NCBI RefSeq assembly: GCF_008312835.1
Contig: NZ_VSKS01000026.1
Location: 38,536-102,535, forward strand
Length of the DNA: 64,000 bases
Reading direction: 5' to 3'
Source of the DNA: Streptomyces marokkonensis
GTDB lineage: Bacteria; Actinomycetota; Actinomycetes; Streptomycetales; Streptomycetaceae
Part shown: positions 44,822 to 53,457 of the stretch, piece after piece
How positions within the stretch are numbered: position 1 is the first letter of the stretch
How the letters are laid out: the number at the start of each line of letters is the position of its first letter
Notes under the pieces: generated by a model
Databases searched by the model: none
Seen by the model: only the letters and a program-made list of their open reading frames with translations
Told to the model about the DNA's origin: nothing
Translations under genes and position numbers: made by a program

Positions 44822-44856
44822 GCTCCTGCCCCTGACCCGGGGGCAGGGGCAGGAGC
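44822..44856. terminator. Bidirectional terminator between murB and the deaminase gene
   Basis: GCTCCTGCCCCTG and CAGGGGCAGGAGC form a perfect 13-base stem with a 9-base loop. A smaller hairpin, CCGCGCC/GGCGCGG at about 44797-44814, lies just before it. The 242-base gap holds nothing else. Confidence 0.8.
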
Positions 44857-44895
44857 CGGGCAGCGGCTTCCGGGCGTACCCGCCCCACCAGCACT

Positions 44896-45969
44896 TCAGG
44901 CCACCGGGGCGGCCAGCCAGTCGTCGATCCCCGAGAGCAACTTCTCCGTGACGTCCTCCGGGGCCGCCGAGCCGCGCACCGACTGGCGGGCCACCTCCGC
45001 GAGCTCCGCGTCCGTGAACCCGTGGTGGACCCGCGCGATCTCGTACTGCGCGGCCAGCCGGGAGCCGAACAGCAGCGGGTCGTCCGCGCCCAGCGCCAGC
45101 GGCACTCCCGCCTCGAACAGGGTGCGCAGCGGTACGTCCTCGGGCTTCTCGTAGACCCCCAGCGCCACGTTCGACGCCGGGCACACCTCGCACGTCACCT
45201 GACGGTCGGCGAGCCGCTGCATCAGCCGCGGGTCGTCCGCCGCCCGCACCCCGTGCCCGATCCGGTGCGCCTCCAGGTCGTCCAGGCAGTCCCGGACCGA
45301 CGCCGCTCCCGCGAGCTCGCCGCCGTGCGGCGCGGACAGCAGCCCGCCGTCCCGTGCGATCGCGAACGCCCGGTCGAAGTCGCGGGCCATTCCGCGCCGC
45401 TCGTCGTTGGACAGCCCGAACCCGACCACTCCCCGGTCCGCGTACCGCACCGCCAGCCGGGCCAGCGTGCGCGCGTCCAGCGGATGCCTCATCCGGTTGG
45501 CGGCCACCAGCACCCGCATCCCGATCCCGGTGTCCCGCATCGCCGAGTCCACGGCGTCCAGGATGATCTCCAGCGCCGGGATCAGCCCGCCCAGCCGGGG
45601 CGCGTACGACGTCGGGTCCACCTGGATCTCCAGCCAGCCCGAGCCGTCCCGCAGGTCCTCCTCCGCGGCCTCCCGCACCAGCCGCTGGATGTCCTCCGGC
45701 TCCCGCAGACACGAGCGCGCCGCGTCGTACAGCCGCTGGAAACGGAACCAGCCGCGTTCGTCCGTGGCCCGCAGGCTCGGCGGCTCCCCGCTGGTCAGCG
45801 CGTCGGTCAGCGCCTCGGGCAGACGCACCCCGTACTTGTCGGCCAGCTCCAGCAGGGTGGCGGGCCGCATCGACCCGGTGAAGTGCAGGTGGAGATGGGC
45901 TTTCGGCAGCTCAGAGACATCACGTACACGCGGGGGGTTCGGGGGGTGCCCCCCTGAAAAGCTCAGCAT
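44896..45969 (-). CDS. Adenosine deaminase family protein
   Basis: The 357-residue TIM-barrel hydrolase has the zinc motif HLHLH (in ELPKAHLHLHFTGS), then SAPHGGELAG (His, Glu), HRIGHGVRA and ALGADDPLLFG (Asp ligand pair). It should deaminate adenosine or a related aminopurine nucleoside. HFTGS replaces the usual HLDGS, so specificity may differ from canonical Add. ATG 45969 follows AGGA at 7 bases; a TTG at 46038 extends the frame. It is separated from upstream aspC by a strong terminator. Confidence 0.9.
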   Translation of the reverse strand: MLSFSGGHPPNPPRVRDVSELPKAHLHLHFTGSMRPATLLELADKYGVRLPEALTDALTSGEPPSLRATDERGWFRFQRLYDAARSCLREPEDIQRLVREAAEEDLRDGSGWLEIQVDPTSYAPRLGGLIPALEIILDAVDSAMRDTGIGMRVLVAANRMRHPLDARTLARLAVRYADRGVVGFGLSNDERRGMARDFDRAFAIARDGGLLSAPHGGELAGAASVRDCLDDLEAHRIGHGVRAADDPRLMQRLADRQVTCEVCPASNVALGVYEKPEDVPLRTLFEAGVPLALGADDPLLFGSRLAAQYEIARVHHGFTDAELAEVARQSVRGSAAPEDVTEKLLSGIDDWLAAPVA

Positions 45970-46042
45970 TCCAGGATCCTGCCGCACGCCCCGTCCGTCC
46001 CGGTAGGGCTTTCCCCTTTCGTGGTCTTGCTCGCACAAACGA

Positions 46043-46077
46043 ACAGGGGCGCCCGGGGTGAGTCCGGGCGCCCCTGT
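46043..46077 (-). terminator. Terminator downstream of aspC
   Basis: ACAGGGGCGCCCGG and CCGGGCGCCCCTGT form a 14-base stem with a 7-base loop. On the minus strand it is followed by TTCGTTTGT, so it acts leftward after aspC. Confidence 0.88.
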
Positions 46078-46097
46078 GGCGGAGGGAGGAGGGGAGG

Positions 46098-47324
46098 TCA
46101 GTCCCGCGCCTCCGCGAGCAGCTTCTGGATCCGGCTCACGCCCTCGACGAGGTCCTCGTCGCCCAGCGCGTACGACAGCCGCAGATAGCCCGGGGTGCCG
46201 AACGCCTCACCCGGGACCACCGCGACCTCGGCCTCCTCCAGGATGAGCGCGGCCAGCTCGACCGAGTCCCGCGGCCGCTTGCCCCGGATCTCCTTGCCGA
46301 TCAGCGCCTTCACCGAGGGGTAGGCGTAGAAGGCCCCCTCGGGCTCCGGGCAGACCACGCCGTCGATCTCGTTGAGCATCCGCACGATGGTCTTCCGTCG
46401 CCGGTCGAAGGCCTCGCGCATGGTCGCGACCGCGTCCAGGTCGCCGGAGACGGCGGCGAGGGCGGCCGCCTGGGCGACGTTGGAGACGTTGGACGTGGCG
46501 TGCGACTGGAGGTTGGTCGCGGCCTTCACCACGTCCTTCGGGCCGATGACCCAGCCGACCCGCCAGCCCGTCATCGCGTACGTCTTCGCGACGCCGTTGA
46601 CCACGATGCACTTGTCGCGCAGCTCGGGCAGCAGCGCCGGCAGGGACACGGACACGGCGTCGCCGTAGACCAGGTGCTCGTAGATCTCGTCCGTCAGCAC
46701 CCACAGCCCGTGCTCCACGGCCCAGCGGCCGATGGCCTCGGTCTCGGCCTCGCTGTAGACCGCGCCGGTCGGGTTCGACGGGGAGACGAAGAGGACGACC
46801 TTCGTCTTCTCGGTGCGGGCGGCCTCCAGCTGCTCCACGCTCACGCGGTAGCCCGTGGTCTCGTCGGCGACGACCTCGACCGGCACACCGCCGGCCAGCC
46901 GGATCGACTCCGGGTACGTCGTCCAGTACGGAGCCGGGACGATGACCTCGTCGCCCGGGTCGAGGATCGCGGCGAAGGCCTCGTAGATGGCCTGCTTGCC
47001 GCCGTTGGTGACGAGGATCTGGGACGGGTCGACCTCGTAGCCGGAGTCGCGCAGCGTCTTGGCGGCGATCGCGGACTTCAGCTCGGGCAGACCGCCGGCC
47101 GGCGTGTAGCGGTGGTACTTCGGGTTCTTGCAGGCCTCGATCGCGGCCTCGACGATGTAGTCCGGCGTCGGGAAGTCGGGCTCACCGGCGCCGAAGCCGA
47201 TCACCGGTCGCCCGGCGGCCTTGAGGGCCTTGGCCTTGGCGTCCACGGCGAGGGTGGCGGACTCGGAGATCGCGCCGACTCGGGCGGAGACCCGGCGCTC
47301 GGTGGGAGGGGTTGCAGCGCTCAT
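46098..47324 (-). CDS. aspC: Pyridoxal-phosphate aspartate aminotransferase (class I, Ib)
   Basis: The 408-residue enzyme contains [37 protein letters not shown], and the PLP lysine motif [30 protein letters not shown] holds the carboxylate-binding arginine. It moves amino groups between aspartate and 2-oxoglutarate (subgroup Ib, some also act on prephenate). ATG 47324 starts [15 protein letters not shown]. Confidence 0.94.
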   Translation of the reverse strand: MSAATPPTERRVSARVGAISESATLAVDAKAKALKAAGRPVIGFGAGEPDFPTPDYIVEAAIEACKNPKYHRYTPAGGLPELKSAIAAKTLRDSGYEVDPSQILVTNGGKQAIYEAFAAILDPGDEVIVPAPYWTTYPESIRLAGGVPVEVVADETTGYRVSVEQLEAARTEKTKVVLFVSPSNPTGAVYSEAETEAIGRWAVEHGLWVLTDEIYEHLVYGDAVSVSLPALLPELRDKCIVVNGVAKTYAMTGWRVGWVIGPKDVVKAATNLQSHATSNVSNVAQAAALAAVSGDLDAVATMREAFDRRRKTIVRMLNEIDGVVCPEPEGAFYAYPSVKALIGKEIRGKRPRDSVELAALILEEAEVAVVPGEAFGTPGYLRLSYALGDEDLVEGVSRIQKLLAEARD

Positions 47325-47492
47325 GGGTCCATCGTTCCAGACCGGAAACCTGCGGGGCACGGGGGTTTCACGGACTGAACATGACCGGGCAAACCACTGG
47401 ACACCAGTCCGGATCCACCCCGTCGTGACCGCGTGGCCAGGACGATCTTCCGCCAGGACGCCGCCCGGGCGGTCCGTCCCGGGCACTTTCTG

Positions 47493-47522
47493 TTCGACGC
47501 CCGGCCCAGGAACACGTACACT
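47493..47522 (+). promoter_or_regulatory. Candidate promoter for tRNA-Trp/secE
   Basis: TTCGAC (47493-47498) and TACACT (47517-47522) are 18 bases apart. Transcription would begin near 47529, about 80 bases before tRNA-Trp. A second TACGTT lies at 47589-47594 without a -35. Confidence 0.35.
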
Positions 47523-47607
47523 CTCACCTCGTTGGCCATCAGCGGCCCGCGCTCAGCCGGTGCACACCAAGCATCCGGTCGGATGCGGTACGTTGGGGGA
47601 CACACAA

Positions 47608-47680
47608 AGGGTCGTAGCTCAATTGGTAGAGCACTGGTCTCCAAAACCAGCGGTTGGGGGTTCAAGTCCCTCCGGCCCTG
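47608..47680 (+). tRNA. tRNA-Trp (anticodon CCA)
   Basis: A 73-base tRNA: acceptor AGGGTCG with CGGCCCT (one G-U pair), anticodon stem CTGGT/ACCAG with loop CTCCAAA giving CCA, T-arm GGGGTTCAAGTCCC. Followed 109 bases later by secE, as in mycobacteria. Confidence 0.97.
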
Positions 47681-47789
47681 CTACACACACCATCGCCAGG
47701 ATGTGTGCGCATGTACGTACAGCAATGCACCGCCGTGCGGGCTCGGACCGGGCGCGGCACGGCCACGACCCGGAATCAGGTGAGGACGA

Positions 47790-48074
47790 GTGACGGACGC
47801 CGTGGGCTCCATCGACATGCCTGATGCCGAGGACGAGGCGCCGGACTCCAAGAAGACCCGCAAGGGCGGCAAGCGGGCCAAGAAGGGTCCGCTGAGGCGC
47901 CTCGCGCTCTTCTACCGCCAGATCGTGGCGGAGCTGCGCAAGGTCGTCTGGCCGACCCGCAACCAGCTGACGTCGTACACCACCGCAGTGATCATCTTCG
48001 TGGTCGTGATGATCGGCCTGATCACCCTGATCGACTATGGCCTCAGCAACGCCGCCAAGTACGTCTTCGGCTGA
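47790..48074 (+). CDS. secE: Preprotein translocase subunit SecE
   Basis: The 94-residue protein has a charged N-terminus ([13 protein letters not shown]), the conserved amphipathic segment [20 protein letters not shown] and one membrane helix (about 66-88). It stabilises SecY in the Sec channel. GTG 47790 follows GAGGAC. A small hairpin (AGCGCCG/CGGCGCT near 48086-48110) lies before nusG. Confidence 0.96.
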   Translation: MTDAVGSIDMPDAEDEAPDSKKTRKGGKRAKKGPLRRLALFYRQIVAELRKVVWPTRNQLTSYTTAVIIFVVVMIGLITLIDYGLSNAAKYVFG

Positions 48075-48154
48075 TCCCCGAGCGAAGAGCGCCGAGGTAC
48101 CCGGCGCTCCTTTCGCATGTTCCACCCCTATGTATCCAGGAAGAAGCAGCCACC

Positions 48155-49006
48155 GTGTCTGACCCGAACGTGAACGACGCCGTTGAGCCGTACGGCGAAG
48201 GGGCCGAGTCCGCCGAGGACGCGCGCGCCGCCGTCGAGGGCGCGGACGTCGAGGACACCGAGGCCTCCGCCGAGGCCGAGGCTGCCGGCACCACCGCGGA
48301 CGAGACCGCCGAGGCGGACGAGACCGCCGAGGCCGATGAGACCGAGGCCGTCGAAGCGGCCGAGGAGGCCGAAGAGCCCCAGGACGACCGCGACCCGGTC
48401 GAGAAGCTCCGCGATGAACTGCGGACCCTCCCCGGCGAGTGGTACGTCATCCACACGTACGCGGGCTACGAGAACCGGGTGAAGACCAACCTGGAGCAGC
48501 GCGCCGTCTCGCTGAATGTCGAGGACTACATCTTCCAGGCCGAGGTGCCGCAGGAAGAGGTCGTCCAGATCAAGAACGGCGACCGCAAGACGATCAAGCA
48601 GAACAAGCTCCCGGGCTACGTCCTGGTCCGCATGGACCTGACGAACGAGTCCTGGGGCGTCGTCCGCAACACCCCCGGTGTCACCGGCTTCGTGGGCAAC
48701 GCCTACGACCCGTACCCGCTGACGCTGGACGAGATCGTGAAGATGCTCGCCCCGGAGGCCGAGGAGAAGGCCGCCCGCGAGGCCGCCGAGGCCGAGGGCA
48801 AGCCGGCGCCGCAGCGCAAGGTCGAGGTCCAGGTGCTGGACTTCGAGGTCGGCGACTCGGTCACCGTCACCGACGGCCCGTTCGCCACGCTCCAGGCGAC
48901 CATCAACGAGATCAACCCCGACTCCAAGAAGGTCAAGGGCCTGGTGGAGATCTTCGGCCGCGAGACGCCGGTCGAGCTCTCCTTCGACCAGATCCAGAAG
49001 AACTAG
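48155..49006 (+). CDS. nusG: Transcription antitermination factor NusG
   Basis: The 283-residue protein has an N-terminal acidic extension of about 85 residues ([15 protein letters not shown]-type repeats), absent from E. coli NusG but usual in Streptomyces. Next comes the NGN domain from [15 protein letters not shown], then the C-terminal KOW domain with [21 protein letters not shown] binds the RNA polymerase clamp; KOW contacts Rho or S10. GTG 48155 follows AGGAAGAAG. Confidence 0.96.
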   Translation: MSDPNVNDAVEPYGEGAESAEDARAAVEGADVEDTEASAEAEAAGTTADETAEADETAEADETEAVEAAEEAEEPQDDRDPVEKLRDELRTLPGEWYVIHTYAGYENRVKTNLEQRAVSLNVEDYIFQAEVPQEEVVQIKNGDRKTIKQNKLPGYVLVRMDLTNESWGVVRNTPGVTGFVGNAYDPYPLTLDEIVKMLAPEAEEKAAREAAEAEGKPAPQRKVEVQVLDFEVGDSVTVTDGPFATLQATINEINPDSKKVKGLVEIFGRETPVELSFDQIQKN

Positions 49007-49025
49007 TTCTTCTGGCACACAGCTT

Positions 49026-49076
49026 CCGAGCAGGTCAGGCGAGCGCTCGCGCACTCGGCTGACCTGCTCGGTTTTT
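49026..49076 (+). terminator. Strong intrinsic terminator after nusG
   Basis: CCGAGCAGGTCAG (49026-49038) and CTGACCTGCTCGG (49059-49071) are perfectly complementary and followed by TTTTT. It separates secE-nusG from rplK-rplA. Confidence 0.93.
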
Positions 49077-49174
49077 GGCCGCGCATCTATACCCGTTATC
49101 GTTGTGCGGTATGCCTGCGTCCGGGTTGTCCCCATGACGTGGGCAGGACCCGAATCGAAAGGACCCGGAGAGCC

Positions 49175-49609
49175 ATGCCTCCCAAGAAGAAGAAGGTCAC
49201 GGGGCTCATCAAGCTCCAGATCCAGGCCGGTGCCGCCAACCCGGCCCCGCCGGTCGGCCCCGCGCTGGGCCAGCACGGCGTCAACATCATGGAGTTCTGC
49301 AAGGCCTACAACGCCGCGACCGAGTCGCAGCGCGGTTGGGTCATCCCGGTGGAGATCACGGTCTACGAGGACCGTTCCTTCACCTTCATCACGAAGACCC
49401 CGCCGGCCGCCAAGATGATCCTCAAGGCCGCGGGCGTGGAGAAGGGCTCCGGCGAGCCGCACAAGACCAAGGTCGCGAAGATCACGCGCGACCAGGTCCG
49501 TGAGATCGCCACCACCAAGATGCCCGACCTCAACGCCAACGACCTGGACGCCGCCGAGAAGATCATCGCCGGCACCGCCCGTTCCATGGGCGTCACGGTC
49601 GAGGGCTGA
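49175..49609 (+). CDS. rplK: 50S ribosomal protein L11
   Basis: The 144-residue protein opens [19 protein letters not shown] and has [21 protein letters not shown], the thiostrepton-region N-terminal domain, and the rRNA-binding C-terminal domain ending [10 protein letters not shown]. It binds 23S rRNA at the GTPase centre. ATG 49175 follows GGAG; an upstream in-frame start at 49139 has no site. Confidence 0.97.
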   Translation: MPPKKKKVTGLIKLQIQAGAANPAPPVGPALGQHGVNIMEFCKAYNAATESQRGWVIPVEITVYEDRSFTFITKTPPAAKMILKAAGVEKGSGEPHKTKVAKITRDQVREIATTKMPDLNANDLDAAEKIIAGTARSMGVTVEG

Positions 49610-49691
49610 CCTCCACCCCCGTAAGCCAAGCAGTAGTGGCAGGGCCTGCTCGGCCCGGACCACGACTCCTCAGATTCCACAGGAGCTTTCA

Positions 49692-50417
49692 GTGAGCAAG
49701 CGCAGCAAGTCTCTCCGCGCTGCGGACGCCAAGATCGACCGGGAGAAGCTGTACGCCCCGCTCGAGGCCGTCCGTCTCGCCAAGGAGACGTCCACGACCA
49801 AGTTCGACGGCACCGTCGAGGTCGCCTTCCGCCTGGGTGTCGACCCGCGCAAGGCCGACCAGATGGTCCGTGGCACCGTGAACCTCCCGCACGGCACCGG
49901 CAAGACCGCCCGGGTCCTGGTCTTCGCGACCGGTGACCGTGCCGAGGCCGCGCGTGCCGCGGGCGCCGACATCGTCGGCGCCGACGAACTGATCGACGAG
50001 GTGTCGAAGGGCCGTCTGGACTTCGACGCCGTCGTCGCCACCCCGGACCTCATGGGCAAGGTCGGCCGCCTCGGCCGTGTGCTCGGTCCCCGTGGTCTGA
50101 TGCCGAACCCGAAGACCGGCACCGTGACCCCGGACGTCACCAAGGCTGTCAACGACATCAAGGGTGGCAAGATCGAGTTCCGTGTCGACAAGCACGCGAA
50201 CCTGCACTTCATCATCGGCAAGTCGTCCTTCGACGACACCAAGCTGGTGGAGAACTACGGCGCCGCGCTGGAGGAGATCCTCCGTCTGAAGCCGTCCGCC
50301 GCCAAGGGCCGTTACATCAAGAAGGCCGCCATCAGCACCACGATGGGCCCCGGCATCCCGCTCGACCCGAACCGCACCCGCAACCTCCTCGTCGAGGAGG
50401 ACCCGGCCGCGGTCTGA
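49692..50417 (+). CDS. rplA: 50S ribosomal protein L1
   Basis: The 241-residue protein starts [16 protein letters not shown] and contains the L1 signature [23 protein letters not shown]. It binds 23S rRNA at the L1 stalk and, in other bacteria, its own mRNA as a repressor. GTG 49692 follows AGGAG at 7 bases, 82 bases after rplK. Confidence 0.97.
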   Translation: MSKRSKSLRAADAKIDREKLYAPLEAVRLAKETSTTKFDGTVEVAFRLGVDPRKADQMVRGTVNLPHGTGKTARVLVFATGDRAEAARAAGADIVGADELIDEVSKGRLDFDAVVATPDLMGKVGRLGRVLGPRGLMPNPKTGTVTPDVTKAVNDIKGGKIEFRVDKHANLHFIIGKSSFDDTKLVENYGAALEEILRLKPSAAKGRYIKKAAISTTMGPGIPLDPNRTRNLLVEEDPAAV

Positions 50418-50452
50418 GCCGGGTGGGCCGACCGGGCCCGCGCGCTGTGAAG

Positions 50453-50497
50453 AAGCCCGTCCCCGCGCCTCGTTGAGGCGCGGGGACGGGCTTTTCC
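50453..50497 (+). terminator. Intrinsic terminator after rplA
   Basis: Arms 50453-50470 and 50476-50493 are perfectly complementary over 18 bases (AAGCCCGTCCCC...), loop CGTTG, followed by TTTT. Confidence 0.93.
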
Positions 50498-50579
50498 GTA
50501 CGACAGTGTCAGCCCGGTGGGTTACCGTTCCTTTGACTTCACAGACGTAGCACAGCGAAACAACTCAGGGGTGGGATTC

Positions 50580-51527
50580 ATGGGCATGGCCGTTTGGAAG
50601 CGCGCGGGAGCCTGTCTGGCGGCCGTGGCCGTCGTTACCGGTGCCGCAGGGTGCGGTAACGGTGACGACGGCGGCAAGAAGGCCGCGGACTCGGCACAGT
50701 CCGAGGTCCAGACGCAGAACCAGATGACGAAGGTCCTCCAGGCCGCCTTCAAGAAGACCTCGGAGGCCAAGTCCTCCAAGGTGCGGATGACCATGACGAT
50801 GCCGGCGGCCATGAGCGGCGGTGGCACCATGGAGATGTCCGGCGTGCAGGGCTGGGACCCGACCGTCCTGGACGTCACCATGAAGGGCTCCGCGCTCACG
50901 GCGGGCGACCCGGACGCCCCCGAGCAGGTGCGCATGATCATGCTGGACGACGCCATGTACATGGACATGGGCGCGAAGCAGGCCGCCGAGATGGACGGCA
51001 AGCGCTGGATGAAGATGGACTTCGGCGCCATCGCCGAGGCGTCCGGTGACCCGGCCCTGCAGCAGCAGATGACCGGCGGCATGGAGAACATGAACCAGGA
51101 CCCGGCCCAGCAGCTCGCCCTGCTCCTGGAGTCGCCGAACCTGAAGCACGTGGGCTCGGAGAAGGTCGACGGCGTCCAGACGCAGCACTACAAGGGCACG
51201 CTGAGCTTCGAGGAGATGCTCGACGCCAACAAGTCCCTCGACATGCTCTCCGAGAAGGAGCGCGAGGAGCTCGTCGCCGGCGTGAAGAAGTCGGGCCTGA
51301 AGGGGTACGACACCGAGTTCTGGGTCAACGAGGACAACTACCCGGCCAAGATGGTCGTCGGCATGAAGTTCCCCCAGGGCACGATGAACATGACGGCCCA
51401 CTACTCCGACTACGGCGCCGCGGCCGAGGTGGAGGCCCCGCCGGCGAAGGACACCTTCGACTTCATGGAGATGATGAAGGAGCTGGAGGACCTGGGTGCC
51501 GGCTCCGAGGCCGGTGCCGGCTCCTGA
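50580..51527 (+). CDS. LppX/LprG-like lipoprotein
   Basis: The 315-residue precursor has a lipoprotein signal: WKRAGACLAAVAVVTGAAGC, lipid-modified Cys at about 24, then GNGDDGG. The Met-rich domain (MTMTMPAAMSGGGTMEMSG) and RWMKMDF, TQHYKGTLSFEEM fit the LppX/LprAFG or DUF6612-like beta-barrel that carries lipids. It sits alone between two ribosomal protein units, with its own terminator upstream. ATG 50580 (or 50586) follows AGGGGTGGG. Confidence 0.9.
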   Translation: MGMAVWKRAGACLAAVAVVTGAAGCGNGDDGGKKAADSAQSEVQTQNQMTKVLQAAFKKTSEAKSSKVRMTMTMPAAMSGGGTMEMSGVQGWDPTVLDVTMKGSALTAGDPDAPEQVRMIMLDDAMYMDMGAKQAAEMDGKRWMKMDFGAIAEASGDPALQQQMTGGMENMNQDPAQQLALLLESPNLKHVGSEKVDGVQTQHYKGTLSFEEMLDANKSLDMLSEKEREELVAGVKKSGLKGYDTEFWVNEDNYPAKMVVGMKFPQGTMNMTAHYSDYGAAAEVEAPPAKDTFDFMEMMKELEDLGAGSEAGAGS

Positions 51528-51579
51528 GGCTCTTGGTGCCCCCGATCGGCGGATTTGCCTGACGCCGATCCGTTCGCGT

Positions 51580-51693
51580 ACTCTTCCACAGAAGCCAAAG
51601 ACCGCTGGTCGTTGCCGTGCGCTCATCCGAGGGTGCGGTGGCCGAAGGATCCGCTGAACTGCGGACGACCCGCGCAGGTGTCAGTGGAAGAGT
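51580..51693 (+). promoter_or_regulatory. L10 leader (autoregulatory rplJ-rplL mRNA element)
   Basis: ACTCTTCCAC (51580-51589) and GTGGAAGAGT (51684-51693) are perfectly complementary and enclose GACCGCTGGTCG and CTGAACTGCGG-type segments, the layout of the L10(L12)4-binding leader. A TTGCCT-N18-TACTCT promoter (51555-51584) overlaps the first arm, so either the message starts upstream or the closing helix is shorter. Confidence 0.65.
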
Positions 51694-51737
51694 TCCCGGA
51701 GTTCGCCGCCTCGAGCAGGCGAGTGCCGGTTGAGCTA

Positions 51738-51771
51738 CGCCCCGTGCGCCTGCGCCCGGGGCGTTTCGTTT
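51738..51771 (+). terminator. Attenuator-like hairpin before rplJ
   Basis: CGCCCCG (51738-51744) pairs with CGGGGCG (51757-51763), followed by TTTCGTTTT. It lies between the L10 leader and the rplJ ribosome site, a fitting transcription attenuator. Confidence 0.6.
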
Positions 51772-51830
51772 TCCCCAGTCCTCCTTCGGGTCCGCGCGGT
51801 CCGAATCACCCGGAAGGAGGCCGAGGCTCT

Positions 51831-52361
51831 ATGGCGAGGCCCGACAAGGCTGCCGCGGTTGCCGAGTTGACGGACCAGTTCCGCAACTCCAGCGCTGCCG
51901 TGCTGACCGAGTACCGCGGTCTCACCGTGGCCCAGCTCAAGCAGCTGCGCCGTTCGCTCGGTGAGAACGCCCAGTACGCCGTGGTGAAGAACACGCTGAC
52001 CAAGATTGCGGCCAACGAGGCCGGGATCACGACGCTGGACGACCTGTTCAACGGTCCGACGGCAGTCGCCTTCGTCACCGGTGACCCGGTGGAGTCGGCG
52101 AAGGGTCTTCGTGACTTCGCCAAGGACAACCCGAATCTCGTCATCAAGGGCGGTGTCCTTGACGGCAAGGCGATGTCCGCCGACGAGATCAAGAAGCTTG
52201 CGGACCTCGAGTCCCGCGAGGTTCTGCTCGCCAAGCTGGCGGGCGCTTTCAAGGGCAAGCAGACGCAGACTGCACAGCTCTTCCAGGCGCTCCCCTCGAA
52301 GCTCGTCCGCACCGTGGACGCGCTCCGTGCCAAGCAGGACGAGCAGGGCGGTGCCGAGTAA
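51831..52361 (+). CDS. rplJ: 50S ribosomal protein L10
   Basis: The 176-residue protein starts [17 protein letters not shown] and contains [18 protein letters not shown] and [12 protein letters not shown]. It anchors L7/L12 dimers on the ribosomal stalk, and the L10-L12 complex represses its own leader. ATG 51831 has GGAAGGAGG about 10 bases upstream. Confidence 0.97.
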   Translation: MARPDKAAAVAELTDQFRNSSAAVLTEYRGLTVAQLKQLRRSLGENAQYAVVKNTLTKIAANEAGITTLDDLFNGPTAVAFVTGDPVESAKGLRDFAKDNPNLVIKGGVLDGKAMSADEIKKLADLESREVLLAKLAGAFKGKQTQTAQLFQALPSKLVRTVDALRAKQDEQGGAE

Positions 52362-52475
52362 TTCGGCTCGCTTTCCGATCCTCGCCGCCTGAGGCGAGGG
52401 TCGATGCGGGCCCGACGTACGCCCGCCTCACCCCGTACATCCGGCACCTGCCGAATTAGTGGAAGGACCGCCATC

Positions 52476-52859
52476 ATGGCGAAGCTCAGCCAGGAAGACC
52501 TGCTCGCCCAGTTCGAGGAGATGACCCTCATCGAGCTCTCCGAGTTCGTGAAGGCCTTCGAGGAGAAGTTCGACGTCACCGCCGCCGCCGCGGTCGCCGT
52601 CGCCGGTCCGGCCGGTCCGGCCGCCCCGACCGAGGCCGCCGAGGAGAAGGACGAGTTCGACGTCATCCTCACCGGTGCCGGCGACAAGAAGATCCAGGTC
52701 ATCAAGGTCGTGCGTGAGCTGACCTCCCTGGGTCTGAAGGAGGCCAAGGACCTCGTGGACGGCGCCCCGAAGCCCGTTCTCGAGAAGGTCGCCAAGGACG
52801 CCGCCGAGAAGGCCGCCGAGTCCCTCAAGGGCGCCGGCGCCTCCGTCGAGGTCAAGTAA
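52476..52859 (+). CDS. rplL: 50S ribosomal protein L7/L12
   Basis: The 127-residue stalk protein has an N-terminal dimer domain ([16 protein letters not shown]), an Ala/Pro hinge (about 38-57), and a C-terminal factor-binding domain with [27 protein letters not shown]. It recruits translation GTPases. ATG 52476 follows GGAAGGA. A small GCCTGAGGC hairpin lies in the 114-base spacer after rplJ. Confidence 0.97.
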   Translation: MAKLSQEDLLAQFEEMTLIELSEFVKAFEEKFDVTAAAAVAVAGPAGPAAPTEAAEEKDEFDVILTGAGDKKIQVIKVVRELTSLGLKEAKDLVDGAPKPVLEKVAKDAAEKAAESLKGAGASVEVK

Positions 52860-52916
52860 CACCTCGCGGGTCCGGCAGGATCCGCACCGCGTCCCACGGG
52901 ACGTGTAACGCTCAAG

Positions 52917-52958
52917 CGCCGAGGAGCGATCATCCATCCGGGTGGTCGCTCCTCGGCG
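52917..52958 (+). terminator. Stem-loop after rplL
   Basis: CGCCGAGGAGCGATCA pairs with TGGTCGCTCCTCGGCG (one G-U, 16 bases). No T-run follows, so it may only partly terminate or may be an RNase processing site between rplJL and rpoBC. Confidence 0.7.
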
Positions 52959-52984
52959 TATCGGGGGGTCCGGCAGCGGCTGCC

Positions 52985-53012
52985 TTGCACCCGGGACGGC
53001 GGGGGGTAGGGT
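52985..53012 (+). promoter_or_regulatory. Candidate distal rpoB promoter
   Basis: TTGCAC (52985-52990) and TAGGGT (53007-53012) at 16 bases. It would give a leader of about 440 bases before rpoB. Confidence 0.35.
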
Positions 53013-53248
53013 GATCTTCGTTGTGCCTCCACAGCCCGCGAAGAATCGCCTCGTGGCAGGCGATCGTGGCAAGGGGGGCCTTGACGAACCGCACGCAGCG
53101 CGCAATTCTCAGGACGCGTCGTCACAAGGATCCGAATCCGAGGCATGGATCGACGGCAAAGAGGGCAGTATCACGGTGCGTTGAGGGCAGCGCCTTGTCG
53201 CAGGAGTTGAGTACAACGAGGGCCTCTACCCGGTCTCGTACACCGAAC

Positions 53249-53277
53249 TGGACATCAGTGTGCCAAGTGGCTACACT
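53249..53277 (+). promoter_or_regulatory. Candidate proximal rpoB promoter
   Basis: TGGACA (53249-53254; 5 of 6 with TTGACA) and TACACT (53272-53277) are exactly 17 bases apart. Start near 53284 would leave a leader of about 175 bases. Confidence 0.5.
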
Positions 53278-53457
53278 GACCCTTTGCGCTGCCTGTTAGC
53301 TGTCCCCTGCCCGTCACCAGGGGCATGCCCTCACTCGAGCACGACGACCAGATGATCTCCGACCTGGGCTTTTGTCCACATCGGCGGAATCTGTCCCCGT
53401 GCACAGTGGGGGGCCGGTACGCGCGTAGTGAGTCCGAGCCCTCGGAAGGACCCCCTC

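Larger units (their letters stand above)
52860..53457 (+). other. rplL-rpoB intergenic region and rpoB leader
   Basis: 598 bases without a supported gene. Open frames at 52942-53184 and 53021-53299 lack conserved features. The region holds a stable hairpin after rplL and at least two plausible rpoB promoters, listed separately. Confidence 0.7.

Noticed and set aside
52942-53299. Small open frames in the rpoB leader (80 and 92 codons)
   Set aside because: No ribosome sites, no recognisable domain, and composition is not gene-like; better explained as leader and promoter DNA.
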